The notes under the pieces: generated by a model
What the model saw: the letters and a program-made list of their open reading frames with translations, nothing else
What the model was told of the DNA's origin: nothing
The model's database searches: none
In this document: piece after piece, positions 9,763-18,577 of the stretch
Layout: each line of letters starts with the position of its first letter
How positions within the stretch are numbered: position 1 is the first letter of the stretch
NCBI RefSeq assembly: GCF_027594545.1
Contig: NZ_CP115160.1
Location: 2,923,001 to 2,987,000 of the forward strand
DNA length: 64,000 bases
Direction of reading: 5' to 3'
Source: Algoriphagus sp. TR-M9
Lineage (GTDB): Bacteria; Bacteroidota; Bacteroidia; Cytophagales; Cyclobacteriaceae
Made by a program: the position numbers and the translations under genes

Positions 9763-10236
9763 TTTTCCGATCAGTTTATATGAAAAGATTTTCCTTTAAG
9801 TTAGAAAAAATTAATGGAGCTAGCATTACCTGTCTGTTGTCAAATACTTATCAAATCCTACTGCATCAATAGAAAAAGAAAGTGATTAATCAAGTACGTG
9901 ATTACAATTACCCAAACACCCCGTAGGAGCAAAAAAGGACCTTGGGTGGCTAGTAATCCATCAAAACTTTTGAAAGTTAAATCTAAATATCCCAACTAAT
10001 GATATATTTTTGACAAACATGAAATCAAGCATGAAGGAAAACGTCACACTCTGGGATGATTATCTACCATGCGAGATTCCATATGACCGCTAAAAATCAA
10101 TTATAATCATATGAAGTCCAGCCTACACAAGGCTACGCAGAAGTAATCAACCACACCATCGCAAGACATTCAGGTTCCCGAGATTCCATATCCTGGCATG
10201 AGTTTTCGGGGAGGCCATTGAAGCACCACGAATTTT
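9763..10236. other. 474-bp intergenic region
   Basis: This separates the divergent GlcG-type and M23 genes. It contains copy A of the 95-bp leader repeat (10019-10113), which ends on an ATG that opens only an 11-codon frame (10111-10146). Copy A lies 123 bp from the next real gene, unlike copies B and C. I see nothing else convincing. Confidence 0.55.
10019..10113 (+). repeat. 95-bp leader hairpin repeat, copy A
   Basis: It shares with 18484-18577 and 58952-59046 a left arm ATGAAATCAAGCATGA, a right arm ATGCGAGATTCCAT that is nearly its reverse complement, then TGACC, an A-rich stretch, AATTATAA and a terminal ATG. The arms would pair as a 14-bp stem around a loop of about 35 bases. The loop is poorly conserved among copies. 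Confidence 0.8.
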
Positions 10237-11361
10237 ATGAAAAAAGAAATGTTTAAAATAGCTATTCTAATACTTGGGTCCCTTTGTAGTGGGTGTAAGG
10301 AAGAGAAAACCCCAACTTCTGGCGACAGTGATATTTTTGTAGCGTTGCCATCCGACCCCGTTTTAGTAGAAAACACAAGTGGTGATTGGCTGGTGTATGA
10401 CCTACATATCATAGCTCCTACGCTACACAAAGTAGATATCCTGGATCAGGACGGTATTCTGCTTTCCTACACCGATTTTATAAATCGAGATGATCAAAAT
10501 ATAGCCAGCATTTGGTTGGAATTTGAGGAAATCCAGACAGGGTCAACGCTCAGACACGAGTTTAATTATGTAGATGCTAATGAAGAGCCAAAGCAGCACA
10601 TCTTTGAGTTGCTACTGCCGACTTCTCTTGAAGCCCCAAAAACCATTGATTTCCCTGTTCCTTCTGGAATTTGGCTTGCAGAAGGCGCTCCCAGCGAATC
10701 TTCCTACCATACCCGGGCTATCTTCCCTTTTCAGGAAATGTATTTTGATCCTGAACAAAAAGGGTATTTGATCGGTAACAATCCGCAACGCTATGCGATT
10801 GATTATGTGAGTCTGGAGAATGGATTGCCCTATAAAAATGACGGAAATAAGCTTACGGACTGGTATTGTTACGGCATGCCTATCCTAGCAGTAGAAGGAG
10901 GCAAAGTATTACTAACTGAAAACGCAGTGCCCGACAATCAAACGCCTGGAAAGTTGGATTATGAAACTACTGTGGACAATGTCACAGGTAATGTGGTGTA
11001 CATTGAGCATGAGGACGGCTCCATTGGCACCTATTGCCACATGATACCTGGTTCGGTAATCGTCAACGTAGGTGATCAGGTAGAAGCCGGTCAGGAGTTA
11101 GGAAAGTTGGGCAATTCCGGAAATTCTTTTGCACCGCACCTACACATGCATGTCATGGCAAACCCTACTGGCAAGCCAATTATCGAGTATTCAGATGGCC
11201 TGTATTTTGAAAGTTTGCCCTATCGCTATGCAGGCTTCGAAAAACTCGGCAGTTTAGTCCCAGGTTATCTAGACCATCCCCCCCTAGCTCCTTTCGTCTC
11301 TACAAAATCTGAAAGTTTTGTAAACAGTTTGCCTGCTGAAAGTGATGTCATTGAATTTTAA
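10237..11361 (+). CDS. M23-family metallopeptidase lipoprotein
   Basis: The 374-residue protein has a lipoprotein signal with lipobox Cys at about 20 (LCSGCKEE). The C-terminal half (about 205-320) is an M23/LytM domain. The first metal-ligand region is around NPQRYAIDYVS, GNVVYIEHEDGSIGTYCHM follows, and the second HxH is in SFAPHLHMHV. M23 enzymes cut peptidoglycan cross-bridges; HxH and the first His/Asp site appear intact in this lipid-anchored form. The N-terminal 200 residues look like an Ig-like beta domain (VYDLHIIAPTLHKVDILDQ). The gene is monocistronic. Confidence 0.85.
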   Translation: MKKEMFKIAILILGSLCSGCKEEKTPTSGDSDIFVALPSDPVLVENTSGDWLVYDLHIIAPTLHKVDILDQDGILLSYTDFINRDDQNIASIWLEFEEIQTGSTLRHEFNYVDANEEPKQHIFELLLPTSLEAPKTIDFPVPSGIWLAEGAPSESSYHTRAIFPFQEMYFDPEQKGYLIGNNPQRYAIDYVSLENGLPYKNDGNKLTDWYCYGMPILAVEGGKVLLTENAVPDNQTPGKLDYETTVDNVTGNVVYIEHEDGSIGTYCHMIPGSVIVNVGDQVEAGQELGKLGNSGNSFAPHLHMHVMANPTGKPIIEYSDGLYFESLPYRYAGFEKLGSLVPGYLDHPPLAPFVSTKSESFVNSLPAESDVIEF

Positions 11362-11395
11362 AATTCCATGATGAAAAGGCCTATTTTGAAGGGAA

Positions 11396-12370
11396 TTATA
11401 GTTCAAACACCTCTCTGATCCTAGCGATTCTAAACCCTTTACTTTCGACCAGCTTAGATTCGGCGCTTTCTGGATCGATTACTGGATTGGTATGATTGAA
11501 GTGTATGAAAATGACCTTGGCCCTTTCTTGGGCACTGAGCTCTTCAAATTTGCGCATACTTTCTAAAATAAAAGGATGCGGAATTTCTGACATATCTCTA
11601 TTGTTCAGCTCTTTGCCGCTAAAAAAAGTAGCATCGATAAAGCCGTAATCTACATTTTTAATTTCAGCTGCTATATCTCGCTCCCACTTTTCCCACTTAT
11701 CAATATCCGGGATAAAAAGAGCAGATTTGTTTGGCCCAAGGATTTTATAACCTACTGTTTCGGAATATTCATCTCTATGGGGCACCTGAAAGGGTATTAC
11801 CCTTAACTCATCGGATAACTGCACGGCCTGAGCATTAGCCAGTGGATGAATGGCTATATTCCCTGCACTATGCAATTGGCTCCAAGGTCCATTTTCTTTC
11901 AAAAATGATTGCATTCCCGGCATCGCAAAAACAGGAACCTGCTGTGCCCCCATTGCTTCCTTTCCCAGAAACATCAGTCCCGCATAGTGCCCTATATGCG
12001 CATGGGTCAGGAAGATGCCATCCGGCATTTCATGTTCACTTTGTATGGCAAAATCCCTCAATTCTTTAGTCTGCGTACTGATATCCGGAGTGGCTTCAAA
12101 CAGGTACTTCTTCTGTGTAGCAGCGTCAAAGAGCCCCAGGGAAACTACCTGCCGATCCTTATCAGGATTTTTGAATAAATCCCGGCAGCATGCTTTAGCA
12201 CAGCCTATATGCGGAGACCCTCCATCCTGAATGGTGCCCAAAACGATTAGAGAGGTGGAAAACACAGCATTTTCTACTAGCTGAGTGTCAGCCAACTCAT
12301 GAATTTGCTTTTCGCCACAGCTCGATAATAGCATGCAGCCCAAGAGCAATAAAGAACAAATCTTGAACAT
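11396..12370 (-). CDS. exported PqqB-like metallo-beta-lactamase-fold hydrolase (lipoprotein)
   Basis: A 324-residue protein with a lipoprotein signal (lipobox LLSSCGEK, Cys at 18) and an MBL-fold domain. It opens like PqqB, with VLGTIQDGGSPHIGCAKACC, and has the metal motif THAHIGHYAG, later PHRDEYSETVGY, and FIHFNHTNP near the C-terminus. PqqB takes part in PQQ synthesis in the cytoplasm, but no other pqq genes are here and this one is exported, so a different hydrolase role is likely. The aspartate of the canonical HxHxDH motif is glycine here (HAHIGH), as is common in PqqB-type proteins. It converges on the M23 gene. Confidence 0.82.
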   Translation of the reverse strand: MFKICSLLLLGCMLLSSCGEKQIHELADTQLVENAVFSTSLIVLGTIQDGGSPHIGCAKACCRDLFKNPDKDRQVVSLGLFDAATQKKYLFEATPDISTQTKELRDFAIQSEHEMPDGIFLTHAHIGHYAGLMFLGKEAMGAQQVPVFAMPGMQSFLKENGPWSQLHSAGNIAIHPLANAQAVQLSDELRVIPFQVPHRDEYSETVGYKILGPNKSALFIPDIDKWEKWERDIAAEIKNVDYGFIDATFFSGKELNNRDMSEIPHPFILESMRKFEELSAQERAKVIFIHFNHTNPVIDPESAESKLVESKGFRIARIREVFEL

Positions 12371-12726
12371 GGATTTGGAGAATGGGATTTCAGGGAATAT
12401 AAGGTATATCCTGCCAAGATAGGCAGTAAATGATAATCAGTCCAAAACGATCCTGCGCCGATTTGAAGGTTAGTCTATTTGACGCACTCAGACCCTAATC
12501 GGTACTTTGCCTTAGTAAATGGAATGCGGGCTAGGTCTAGTTTGCAAGAATCTCACGCATGACCAATTCAGGTAAGCTTGGCCTCCTTGTTCATTTTGGA
12601 TCATCCCGTCAAAAAAAATAAATTAACTGAAAATGAATCAGTTCAACCACTCATTAAGGAAAACATAATTAAATCCTATGCACAAATAAATTGTTTTATT
12701 AAATTTGCACTCCAATTCAAACACAT
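12371..12726. other. 356-bp intergenic region upstream of tRNA-Leu
   Basis: It holds the divergent promoters of the PqqB-like gene and the tRNA. A TAAATTTG element at 12700-12707 fits the Bacteroidota -7 consensus (TAnnTTTG) about 19 bases before the tRNA. A weak relic of a leader-repeat arm may lie near 12548-12564. I see nothing else. Confidence 0.5.
12700..12707 (+). promoter_or_regulatory. putative -7 element of the tRNA-Leu promoter
   Basis: TAAATTTG matches the TAnnTTTG consensus recognised by Bacteroidota primary sigma factor and ends 19 bases before the mature tRNA. No good TTG -33 element is found at the expected distance, so this is moderate evidence only. Confidence 0.4.
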
Positions 12727-12808
12727 GCGGATGTGGCGAAATTGGTAGACGCACTAGACTTAGGATCTAGCGCCGCGAGGCATGGGGGTTCGAGTCCCTC
12801 CATCCGCA
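12727..12808 (+). tRNA. tRNA-Leu (anticodon TAG)
   Basis: A complete 82-base class II tRNA. The acceptor stem GCGGATG pairs with CATCCGC, with discriminator A at 12808. The D arm contains AAATTGGTAGACGC, and the anticodon stem CTAGA/TCTAG encloses loop CTTAGGA with anticodon TAG. A long variable arm and the T arm GGGGGTTCGAGTCCCTC follow. The CCA end is not fully encoded. A rho-independent terminator follows 3 bases later. Confidence 0.95.
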
Positions 12809-12810
12809 CA

Positions 12811-12842
12811 AAGGCTTCTCAGTGATCTGGGGAGCCTTTTTT
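12811..12842 (+). terminator. rho-independent terminator after tRNA-Leu
   Basis: AAGGCTTC and GGAGCCTT form the stem around a 12-base loop, followed by a run of T. Confidence 0.8.
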
Positions 12843-13174
12843 CATTCTCCTGCAATGGGGATACAGTCCGCTTTATTTTTTCCATTTACAGCTCCCTGAC
12901 CCCGGGTTGTTACTTTTTCTTTGTCATATAAAAGTAACCCATCAGCTTGCCTGCTAGACCTGCCCGGGCTCTTACGGATACCCAAAAAATTGGCGAATCA
13001 GAGTTCTTTTGGACCATCTACTGACTTTTAACTAGAGAAGGTGTACAATTACCGGTTTCTATCAAGCTAAAACCTCCTTTTGTTTTTTTGATTGCGGATA
13101 ATCAGATAAATTATTCGCTAATCTTGATTAAAAACTAGTTTCAATAAAATCACCACCCCAAAAAACCTTTGTGT
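12843..13174. other. intergenic region with palindromic GTTACTTTT hairpin
   Basis: Between the tRNA terminator and the esterase start. The clear structure is an inverted repeat at about 12904-12940: GGGTTGTTACTTTT, a 12-base loop, then AAAAGTAACCC. It is a hairpin without a following T run, and this kind of GTTACTTTT palindrome occurs as a dispersed repeat in Bacteroidota genomes. No gene was seen. Confidence 0.55.
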
Positions 13175-14032
13175 ATGAAAGCCATCTGGAAAATATTCTC
13201 CTTGCTCCTTCTCCTTCCGGGATTGAGCTTTGCGCAAGCCAAAGTTGACACCATTAAGGTATTCAGCAATGCCATGAACAAGGAGCTGAAAGCAGCCGTT
13301 ACCACTCCCTCTACTTATGACGGCAGCCAGCGCTTTGCAACCCTTTACCTGTTACATGGAGGCAGTGGCGCATTTAGCGATTGGCATCAAAAAGTCACCG
13401 AACCCGGTCTGGTAAACCGTCTCGCAGAGCAGTATAACCTCATCATTGTCACCCCCGGAGTCGGTCCTTCGAGCTATTATTTTGACAGTCCAACCATGGA
13501 TTCTGTAAAATATGAAACCTACATCATCAAGGAACTTATCCCCCATATAGACCAAAATTACGCTACCCTGGCCAAGCGGGAATCCAGAGCCATCACAGGC
13601 CTATCCATGGGAGGTCACGGGGCCATAATGCTCAGTGCAAAGCACCCGGAACTTTTCGTCGCTGCCGGTAGCATGAGTGGGGTGATGAACATAGATACCA
13701 GAATGTGGAAGGTTCCTGCTGAATTCAGCAAGCTCAGAACCACCCAGCAGAAAGCGATGCTAGGAGAAGACATACAGTACGATGCACCATTTACCACCTA
13801 TACAGCTGTGGGACTGGTGGATCGAATGAAAGAAAACGGCACAGCTCTCATCATAGACGTAGGTGTGGATGATTTTTTGATCGACACCAACAGGCAGATG
13901 CACGATATGCTCCTGGAAAACGGCACCCCACACACCTACATCGAACGCCCAGGAGCTCACACTTGGGAATATTGGACGGATGCACTTCCAGTACATCTTT
14001 TGTTTTTGGACCACTACCTGGCAAGAGAATAA
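13175..14032 (+). CDS. secreted esterase (esterase D / feruloyl-esterase-like)
   Basis: The start is set at the ATG at 13175; an in-frame TTG two codons earlier is less likely. The 285-residue product has a signal peptide (MKAIWKIFSLLLLLPGLSFA) and a PF00756-type alpha/beta hydrolase core: LYLLHGGSGAFSDW (oxyanion hole), nucleophile elbow GLSMGGHGA, Asp in DVGVDDF and His in GAHTWEYW. The family includes S-formylglutathione hydrolase, feruloyl esterases and mycolyl transferases; the signal peptide favours a periplasmic carbohydrate-esterase role. It is monocistronic, with a possible weak terminator hairpin at 14061-14090. Confidence 0.85.
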   Translation: MKAIWKIFSLLLLLPGLSFAQAKVDTIKVFSNAMNKELKAAVTTPSTYDGSQRFATLYLLHGGSGAFSDWHQKVTEPGLVNRLAEQYNLIIVTPGVGPSSYYFDSPTMDSVKYETYIIKELIPHIDQNYATLAKRESRAITGLSMGGHGAIMLSAKHPELFVAAGSMSGVMNIDTRMWKVPAEFSKLRTTQQKAMLGEDIQYDAPFTTYTAVGLVDRMKENGTALIIDVGVDDFLIDTNRQMHDMLLENGTPHTYIERPGAHTWEYWTDALPVHLLFLDHYLARE

Positions 14033-14060
14033 CACTCATGGAATAATCCCACAAAATGAC

Positions 14061-14090
14061 CTCGCCTCATCGTTTGAGGTGATTCCTTTT
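14061..14090 (+). terminator. weak terminator-like hairpin after the esterase gene
   Basis: CGCCTCA-TCGT-TTGAGGTG forms a stem with one wobble pair, followed by the T-rich stretch TTCCTTTT. The stem is short and the T run interrupted. Confidence 0.4.
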
Positions 14091-14264
14091 ATCCCCATCC
14101 CTTGTAGCCTAAGAACCTTACCTTTAAAAATGTATCCTTAGAATTTGACTAACTTCGCCTTTGGAAAACAATTTTCATTTCAGGAATCAGAAATCCATTC
14201 AACCTAAAAACACTTCTAATTCTGAGCGAAAATTTGCTTTTTGCAATGAACTTAATATCCCCAT

Positions 14265-15401
14265 ATGTCTCAATTTGATTCGATCAGGCCATTTTTTGAT
14301 GCTGAAGCTAATGCAGCCATCCGCAAAATCGTAGATGACCCTATGATGGAGGCCATGATGAACTTCACCTTCCCTAATGACACCAAGGAACACTGGAAAG
14401 ACCTCATGGTAAACACCTATTCCCTGCGGGATTTTCAGATCAAGTTCATCTACCCTGGCGTGCAAAAAGTATTGGAAAAGAGCTCCGAAGGCTTGAGCAC
14501 CGGAGGATTTGAACAGCTGGAGCCAAATACTGCTTACCTTTTTATTTCGAACCATCGAGATATCATTCTGGACACATCTCTGTTGAATTCATGTCTGCAT
14601 GAAAACGGACTGGTACTGACCACTTCTGCCATCGGCGACAATCTGATCAAATTACCTTTTCTGCACACCCTCTCCAGGTTGAACCGGAATTTTGCCATCA
14701 AACGGGGATTACAAGGCAGGGCGCTGTTGGAAAGCTCCCTACTTGCCTCATCTTACATCCACAAATCCTTGCTTAAGGAAAACCGCTCCGTATGGACTGC
14801 ACAGCGTGAAGGCCGCACCAAAGATGGCAATGATGCCACACAGCGTGGGGTTTTGAAAATGTTGACTTTGGCCGAAGGTGGATCTAATCCTTTTGATTTC
14901 TTTGAAAAAATAAAAGTGGTTCCCATCTCGATTTCCTATGAGTATGACCCTACAGATGTCTTGAAAATGCCAGAGCTATTAGCAAAATCCAGAGATGAAA
15001 AATATGTCAAAAGCGAAAACGAGGATTTCATGAATTTGCTAAGGGGAATCATGGGAACCAAAAAACACATACATCTTCAGGTAAATGGGGTGCTGGATAA
15101 GGAAGTGAAAGCCATCAATGCTACTGATCAAAATCTATCCGAAAAGCTGGAAAACCTGGCAGCAGTCATTGACCGAAAAATCTGGCAAGGCTATAAACTA
15201 TGGCCAAGTAATTACATCGCACATGACACCTTGAGTGCAAGCAATACCTACTCAGCACATTACACAGAAGAGGAAAAGGCTGCTTTCCTGCAGCGGATGC
15301 AACAGAAAATAGAGTCCAAAAATGAATTTCTGACTCAAAGCTTTCTATCCATGTACGCCAATCCTGTCAACAATTTCGAGAAAAGCAGGGGTTCAGCTTA
15401 A
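14265..15401 (+). CDS. 1-acyl-glycerol-3-phosphate acyltransferase-like protein
   Basis: A 378-residue cytoplasmic or membrane-associated protein of the PlsC-like acyltransferase superfamily. The motif I region is FISNHRDIILDTSLLN at about residues 93-108, and a later AQREGRTKDGND corresponds to the phosphate-binding motif III (EGTR type). Such enzymes transfer acyl groups to lysophospholipid or similar acceptors. In motif I the spacing between His97 and the following Asp103 is five residues rather than the usual four (HxxxxD), unless Asp99 of HRD serves; this variant may mark a subfamily. Its last four bases overlap the stop of the converging histidine kinase gene. Confidence 0.8.
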   Translation: MSQFDSIRPFFDAEANAAIRKIVDDPMMEAMMNFTFPNDTKEHWKDLMVNTYSLRDFQIKFIYPGVQKVLEKSSEGLSTGGFEQLEPNTAYLFISNHRDIILDTSLLNSCLHENGLVLTTSAIGDNLIKLPFLHTLSRLNRNFAIKRGLQGRALLESSLLASSYIHKSLLKENRSVWTAQREGRTKDGNDATQRGVLKMLTLAEGGSNPFDFFEKIKVVPISISYEYDPTDVLKMPELLAKSRDEKYVKSENEDFMNLLRGIMGTKKHIHLQVNGVLDKEVKAINATDQNLSEKLENLAAVIDRKIWQGYKLWPSNYIAHDTLSASNTYSAHYTEEEKAAFLQRMQQKIESKNEFLTQSFLSMYANPVNNFEKSRGSA

Positions 15402-16618
15402 TTCACCGGAAGTTTAATTCGAAAGCGGGAGCCTTCGCCTAGCTTGGAGTCAATACTCAAACACCCGGCTCGCTCTTGCACTAGCTGATTCACTAAGTTA
15501 AGTCCTAGGCCATAGCCAAGCTCACCTTGAGTGCCCTGAAGGGAAGCGGTTCTGCCTTGAAGTATGTCCTGGATTTGCTTTTCAGACATCCCCAGTCCAT
15601 TGTCCTGCACTTCTATACTTAAGACTAGGTCCATATGCTTCCGGATCAGCTCTAGTTTCAACAAAATCTCACCTCCCGATTCGGTAAATTTAATGGAATT
15701 AGAAAGCAGGTTACCTAAAATCTGCAGCACATAGATTTTAGAAAATGGTTCAAACTGATTTTCTTCACTGACCTCCACTTTTAACTTAACCCCCTTCACG
15801 CGTACCTGCGGAGCCATTAGGCTTAAGATACTTTCCCGGAGATCGTTAAGATTTAATTCACCTTCTTTCGGTGAGGGTGTTTGCTGTTTATTGCTATCAG
15901 ACTTCCTCTTCAGTATTTCATCAGAAAGATCCAATAGAGTGCTGCCACTCGCCTTGATCATTTCCACATACTCCAGCATTTCTTCCTTTTCCACCTCATC
16001 TTTATCCTCCAGCATGAGATTGGAAAGCCCAATAATTCCCCCTATAGGACCGCGGATATCATGTGCCAATTTTTTCTGAGAAAGTTCTGTGGATTTGTTT
16101 TGCTCCTTCAGTTTGGTTACCAAATTATTGACCCGCAGCCTATCCACTACTTGCCTCGCAATAAGCCTCAATATATCTTTTACCTCCTCCGAAAGGCTCA
16201 TCAAATTAGAATCCATCACGCAAAGCGCTCCCAGATTGTAACCATCTGGCGAAGTCAATGGCACTCCCATGTAATAGCGCAAATTAGGAGCACCTGCCAC
16301 ATAAAACTTGTCCTTAAACCTCTCATCTTCAGACAAATCCCTCACCTCAAAACTCTCATCAGGACCTCCTTGAATCGTGTATTGACACACAGAATCCTCC
16401 TTGGGCATTTGGGAAACATCTACCCCAAATGAAGATACACTCCACTGAGTAAATGAATCTATAAGGTTGATCAATGAAACTTCAGTACCTGAAACTCTAG
16501 CAGCCAACTCAGTCAAAAAATCCAACCCAAGTTTAGGTTCATAGTAATCCACGCCAAGATTACTAAGCGCCAACAGTCGCTCTAATTCGTATTCATCTTG
16601 GGCAGATATATGATTCAT
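15398..16618 (-). CDS. GAF-domain sensor histidine kinase
   Basis: A 406-residue soluble kinase. An N-terminal GAF domain (about residues 25-165, with CQYTIQGGPDESFEVRDL and GAPNLRYYMGVPL) binds a small ligand or senses redox state. It is followed by a HisKA-like segment with His186 in LAHDIRGPIGGIIG and a HATPase domain with N box NLLSNSIKF, DNGLGM and GYGLGLNLV. There is no membrane segment, so the input is cytoplasmic. No response regulator is adjacent, so its partner is unknown. Confidence 0.9.
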   Translation of the reverse strand: MNHISAQDEYELERLLALSNLGVDYYEPKLGLDFLTELAARVSGTEVSLINLIDSFTQWSVSSFGVDVSQMPKEDSVCQYTIQGGPDESFEVRDLSEDERFKDKFYVAGAPNLRYYMGVPLTSPDGYNLGALCVMDSNLMSLSEEVKDILRLIARQVVDRLRVNNLVTKLKEQNKSTELSQKKLAHDIRGPIGGIIGLSNLMLEDKDEVEKEEMLEYVEMIKASGSTLLDLSDEILKRKSDSNKQQTPSPKEGELNLNDLRESILSLMAPQVRVKGVKLKVEVSEENQFEPFSKIYVLQILGNLLSNSIKFTESGGEILLKLELIRKHMDLVLSIEVQDNGLGMSEKQIQDILQGRTASLQGTQGELGYGLGLNLVNQLVQERAGCLSIDSKLGEGSRFRIKLPVN

Positions 16619-16677
16619 TTTATTACTTTTAAATCCCTAGCTCCCAAAAGTGTCCAATTCAATCTTTTATCCCAAAA

Positions 16678-17313
16678 ATGAACCACTCTTTTTTCACTCG
16701 AATCCAATCACCTCTACAATTAATTCCATTAGCTTTTCGATTTAAAGGGCTCAGCCTGTTGATTTTTCTGTTACTCCTCCGGACAACAGTTTCCGCTCAG
16801 TCGGAAATGCAAGCCGTGGGACAAATCACGACCCCTTATGGAGAAATTTTGATCGCGCTGGATGATCGAACTCCAAACCATAAAGAAAGCTTCATAGAAC
16901 TAGCAAATGCTGGCTATTGGGATTCCTTGACCTTTAATCGTGTCATTCCAAACTTTGTAGCCCAAGCGGGTTGCCCAGATACCGAAGAAGGATTTAACGA
17001 TCCGGAATATCTGTTGGAACCAGAATTTGTCCCAGAACTGAAACACGTATATGGTGCTGTGGGAGCTGGGCGGGATGATAATCCCGGAAAATTGTCGGCG
17101 AGATGCCAATTTTACATTGTACAGAATCCAAGCGGCCTACATAGACTGGATGGAGATTATACGGTCTTTGGTCAGGTCATTCAAGGCATGAGCGTGATCG
17201 AGCAGATCGTAAGAGTAAAGCGAGATGGGGCCGATGAACCATTAAAACCAATAACTTTGAATGTAGAGATCATTCAACTTCCAAAAGAAGAAATCTCCAG
17301 AATGTCTAATTAA
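16678..17313 (+). CDS. exported cyclophilin-type peptidyl-prolyl isomerase
   Basis: A 211-residue protein with an N-terminal signal or anchor segment (about residues 20-41, ending TVSAQ) and a cyclophilin domain: GEILIALDDRTPNHKESFI, YWDSLTFNRVIPNFVAQAG with the catalytic-type Arg in FNRV, SARCQFYIVQ and GDYTVFGQVIQGM. It should catalyse proline isomerisation in protein folding in the periplasm. It is 27 bp upstream of the oxidoreductase at 17341 and may share a message. The initiating Met could also be internal, but the hydrophobic segment is complete as called. Confidence 0.88.
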   Translation: MNHSFFTRIQSPLQLIPLAFRFKGLSLLIFLLLLRTTVSAQSEMQAVGQITTPYGEILIALDDRTPNHKESFIELANAGYWDSLTFNRVIPNFVAQAGCPDTEEGFNDPEYLLEPEFVPELKHVYGAVGAGRDDNPGKLSARCQFYIVQNPSGLHRLDGDYTVFGQVIQGMSVIEQIVRVKRDGADEPLKPITLNVEIIQLPKEEISRMSN

Positions 17314-17340
17314 TGGACTAAAAATCAGATTACTCCCAAA

Positions 17341-18423
17341 ATGTCCAATCTTAAACAACCCATCAAAATCCTTGTAGTCGGCTGCGGAAACATGGGAATC
17401 TCGCACGCCACAGCCTACCACAATTTTCCAGAATTTGAAATCTGTGGTCTAGTCTCCCGCGGCGATTCCAAAAGCAAACTAAACGAGCAACTTCAGGCAA
17501 ATTATCCACTTTTTAAAGATTTCGACCAGGCTCTATCCCAAACCAAACCTGAGGCAGTTTGTATCTCAACCTATCCGGATACGCATGAGAATTTTGCTTT
17601 GAAAGCATTGGAAGCAGACTGCCATGTGTTCATAGAAAAACCACTGGCAGATTCTATCGCAGGATGCGAGCGAATCATCTCCAAAGCTAAAGAGGTGCAA
17701 AAAAAAGTTATCGTAGGTTATATTCTCAGGCATCACCCCTCCTGGATAAGGTTTATCGAAGAAGCTGAAAAGCTAGGCAAACCCCTCGTGATGCGCATGA
17801 ACCTGAACCAGCAAAGCCAAGGCTACATGTGGGATGTGCATCGCAATTTGATGAAAAGCCTAAGCCCGATTGTGGATTGCGGAGTGCACTACATTGATGT
17901 GATGTGCCAGATGACTCGATCCAAACCAGTCTCGGTTTCGGCAATCGGAGCCAGACTCACGGAAGACATTTCAGAAGATAACTACAACTACGGCCAACTT
18001 CAGATTCGCTTTGCAGACGGTTCTGTAGGTTGGTACGAGGCCGGCTGGGGACCAATGGTGAGCGAGACAGCGTTTTTCGTGAAGGATGTCTTTGGTCCAA
18101 AAGGTGCAGTTTCCATCACAGCCAAAGATGCTGGAGCAAGTGGTCAATCTGACCATGTGGATTCCCACACTAAAACCGAATCTATTCGCGTGCATCATGC
18201 TGAAATTGATTCTGAAAATAAGTTTACACAGCCAGATAAATGGATAGATCTTGCCGACGAGCCAAATCATCAGGAGCTTTGCAATCGGGAGCAGCTGTAT
18301 TTTCTAAAAGCAATTCAAGAAGACATCGACTTAGCCGATCACTTAGAAGATGCGCTGAATAGCCTGAAAATCGCTTTCGCCTGTGACGAATCTGTGAAAA
18401 CCGGCGAAACAGTAAAATTATAA
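17341..18423 (+). CDS. Gfo/Idh/MocA-family NAD(P)-dependent sugar oxidoreductase
   Basis: A 360-residue protein with an N-terminal Rossmann fold (ILVVGCGNMGISHATAYHNF), the family hallmark EKPLADSIAGCERI at about 99-112, and a C-terminal alpha/beta domain with DCGVHYIDVMCQM. Such enzymes oxidise sugars or polyols with NAD(P). Its position just ahead of the fucose genes suggests a role in the same carbohydrate route, for example on L-fucose-related or other deoxysugars, but an internal hairpin repeat separates it from the next gene and its substrate is unknown. Confidence 0.85.
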   Translation: MSNLKQPIKILVVGCGNMGISHATAYHNFPEFEICGLVSRGDSKSKLNEQLQANYPLFKDFDQALSQTKPEAVCISTYPDTHENFALKALEADCHVFIEKPLADSIAGCERIISKAKEVQKKVIVGYILRHHPSWIRFIEEAEKLGKPLVMRMNLNQQSQGYMWDVHRNLMKSLSPIVDCGVHYIDVMCQMTRSKPVSVSAIGARLTEDISEDNYNYGQLQIRFADGSVGWYEAGWGPMVSETAFFVKDVFGPKGAVSITAKDAGASGQSDHVDSHTKTESIRVHHAEIDSENKFTQPDKWIDLADEPNHQELCNREQLYFLKAIQEDIDLADHLEDALNSLKIAFACDESVKTGETVKL

Positions 18424-18483
18424 TCTATGGAAATTAGTTTGGGGATTTAGGTCAAACACCCTAATTTCCATTTTGCTTTAGAT

Positions 18484-18577
18484 ATGAAATCAAGCATGAC
18501 CATAAGCGACACACAGAGGGATGATTATAATTCATGCGAAGATTCCATGTGACCTTAAAAAAAATTATAAACACATG
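18484..18577 (+). repeat. leader hairpin repeat, copy B, ending on an SDR start codon
   Basis: Left arm ATGAAATCAAGCATGA, right arm ATGCGAAGATTCCAT (one extra base), then TGACC, an A run, AATTATAAACAC and ATG. That last ATG is the start codon of the dehydrogenase at 18575. The repeat thus forms the whole 5' leader of the fucose gene group. It shows strong base-level similarity to copies at 10019 and 58952. Confidence 0.8.

Noticed and set aside
18521..18574. Upstream extension of the SDR gene to 18521
   Set aside because: The extra codons translate the leader repeat, and the Rossmann motif is properly placed from the ATG at 18575.
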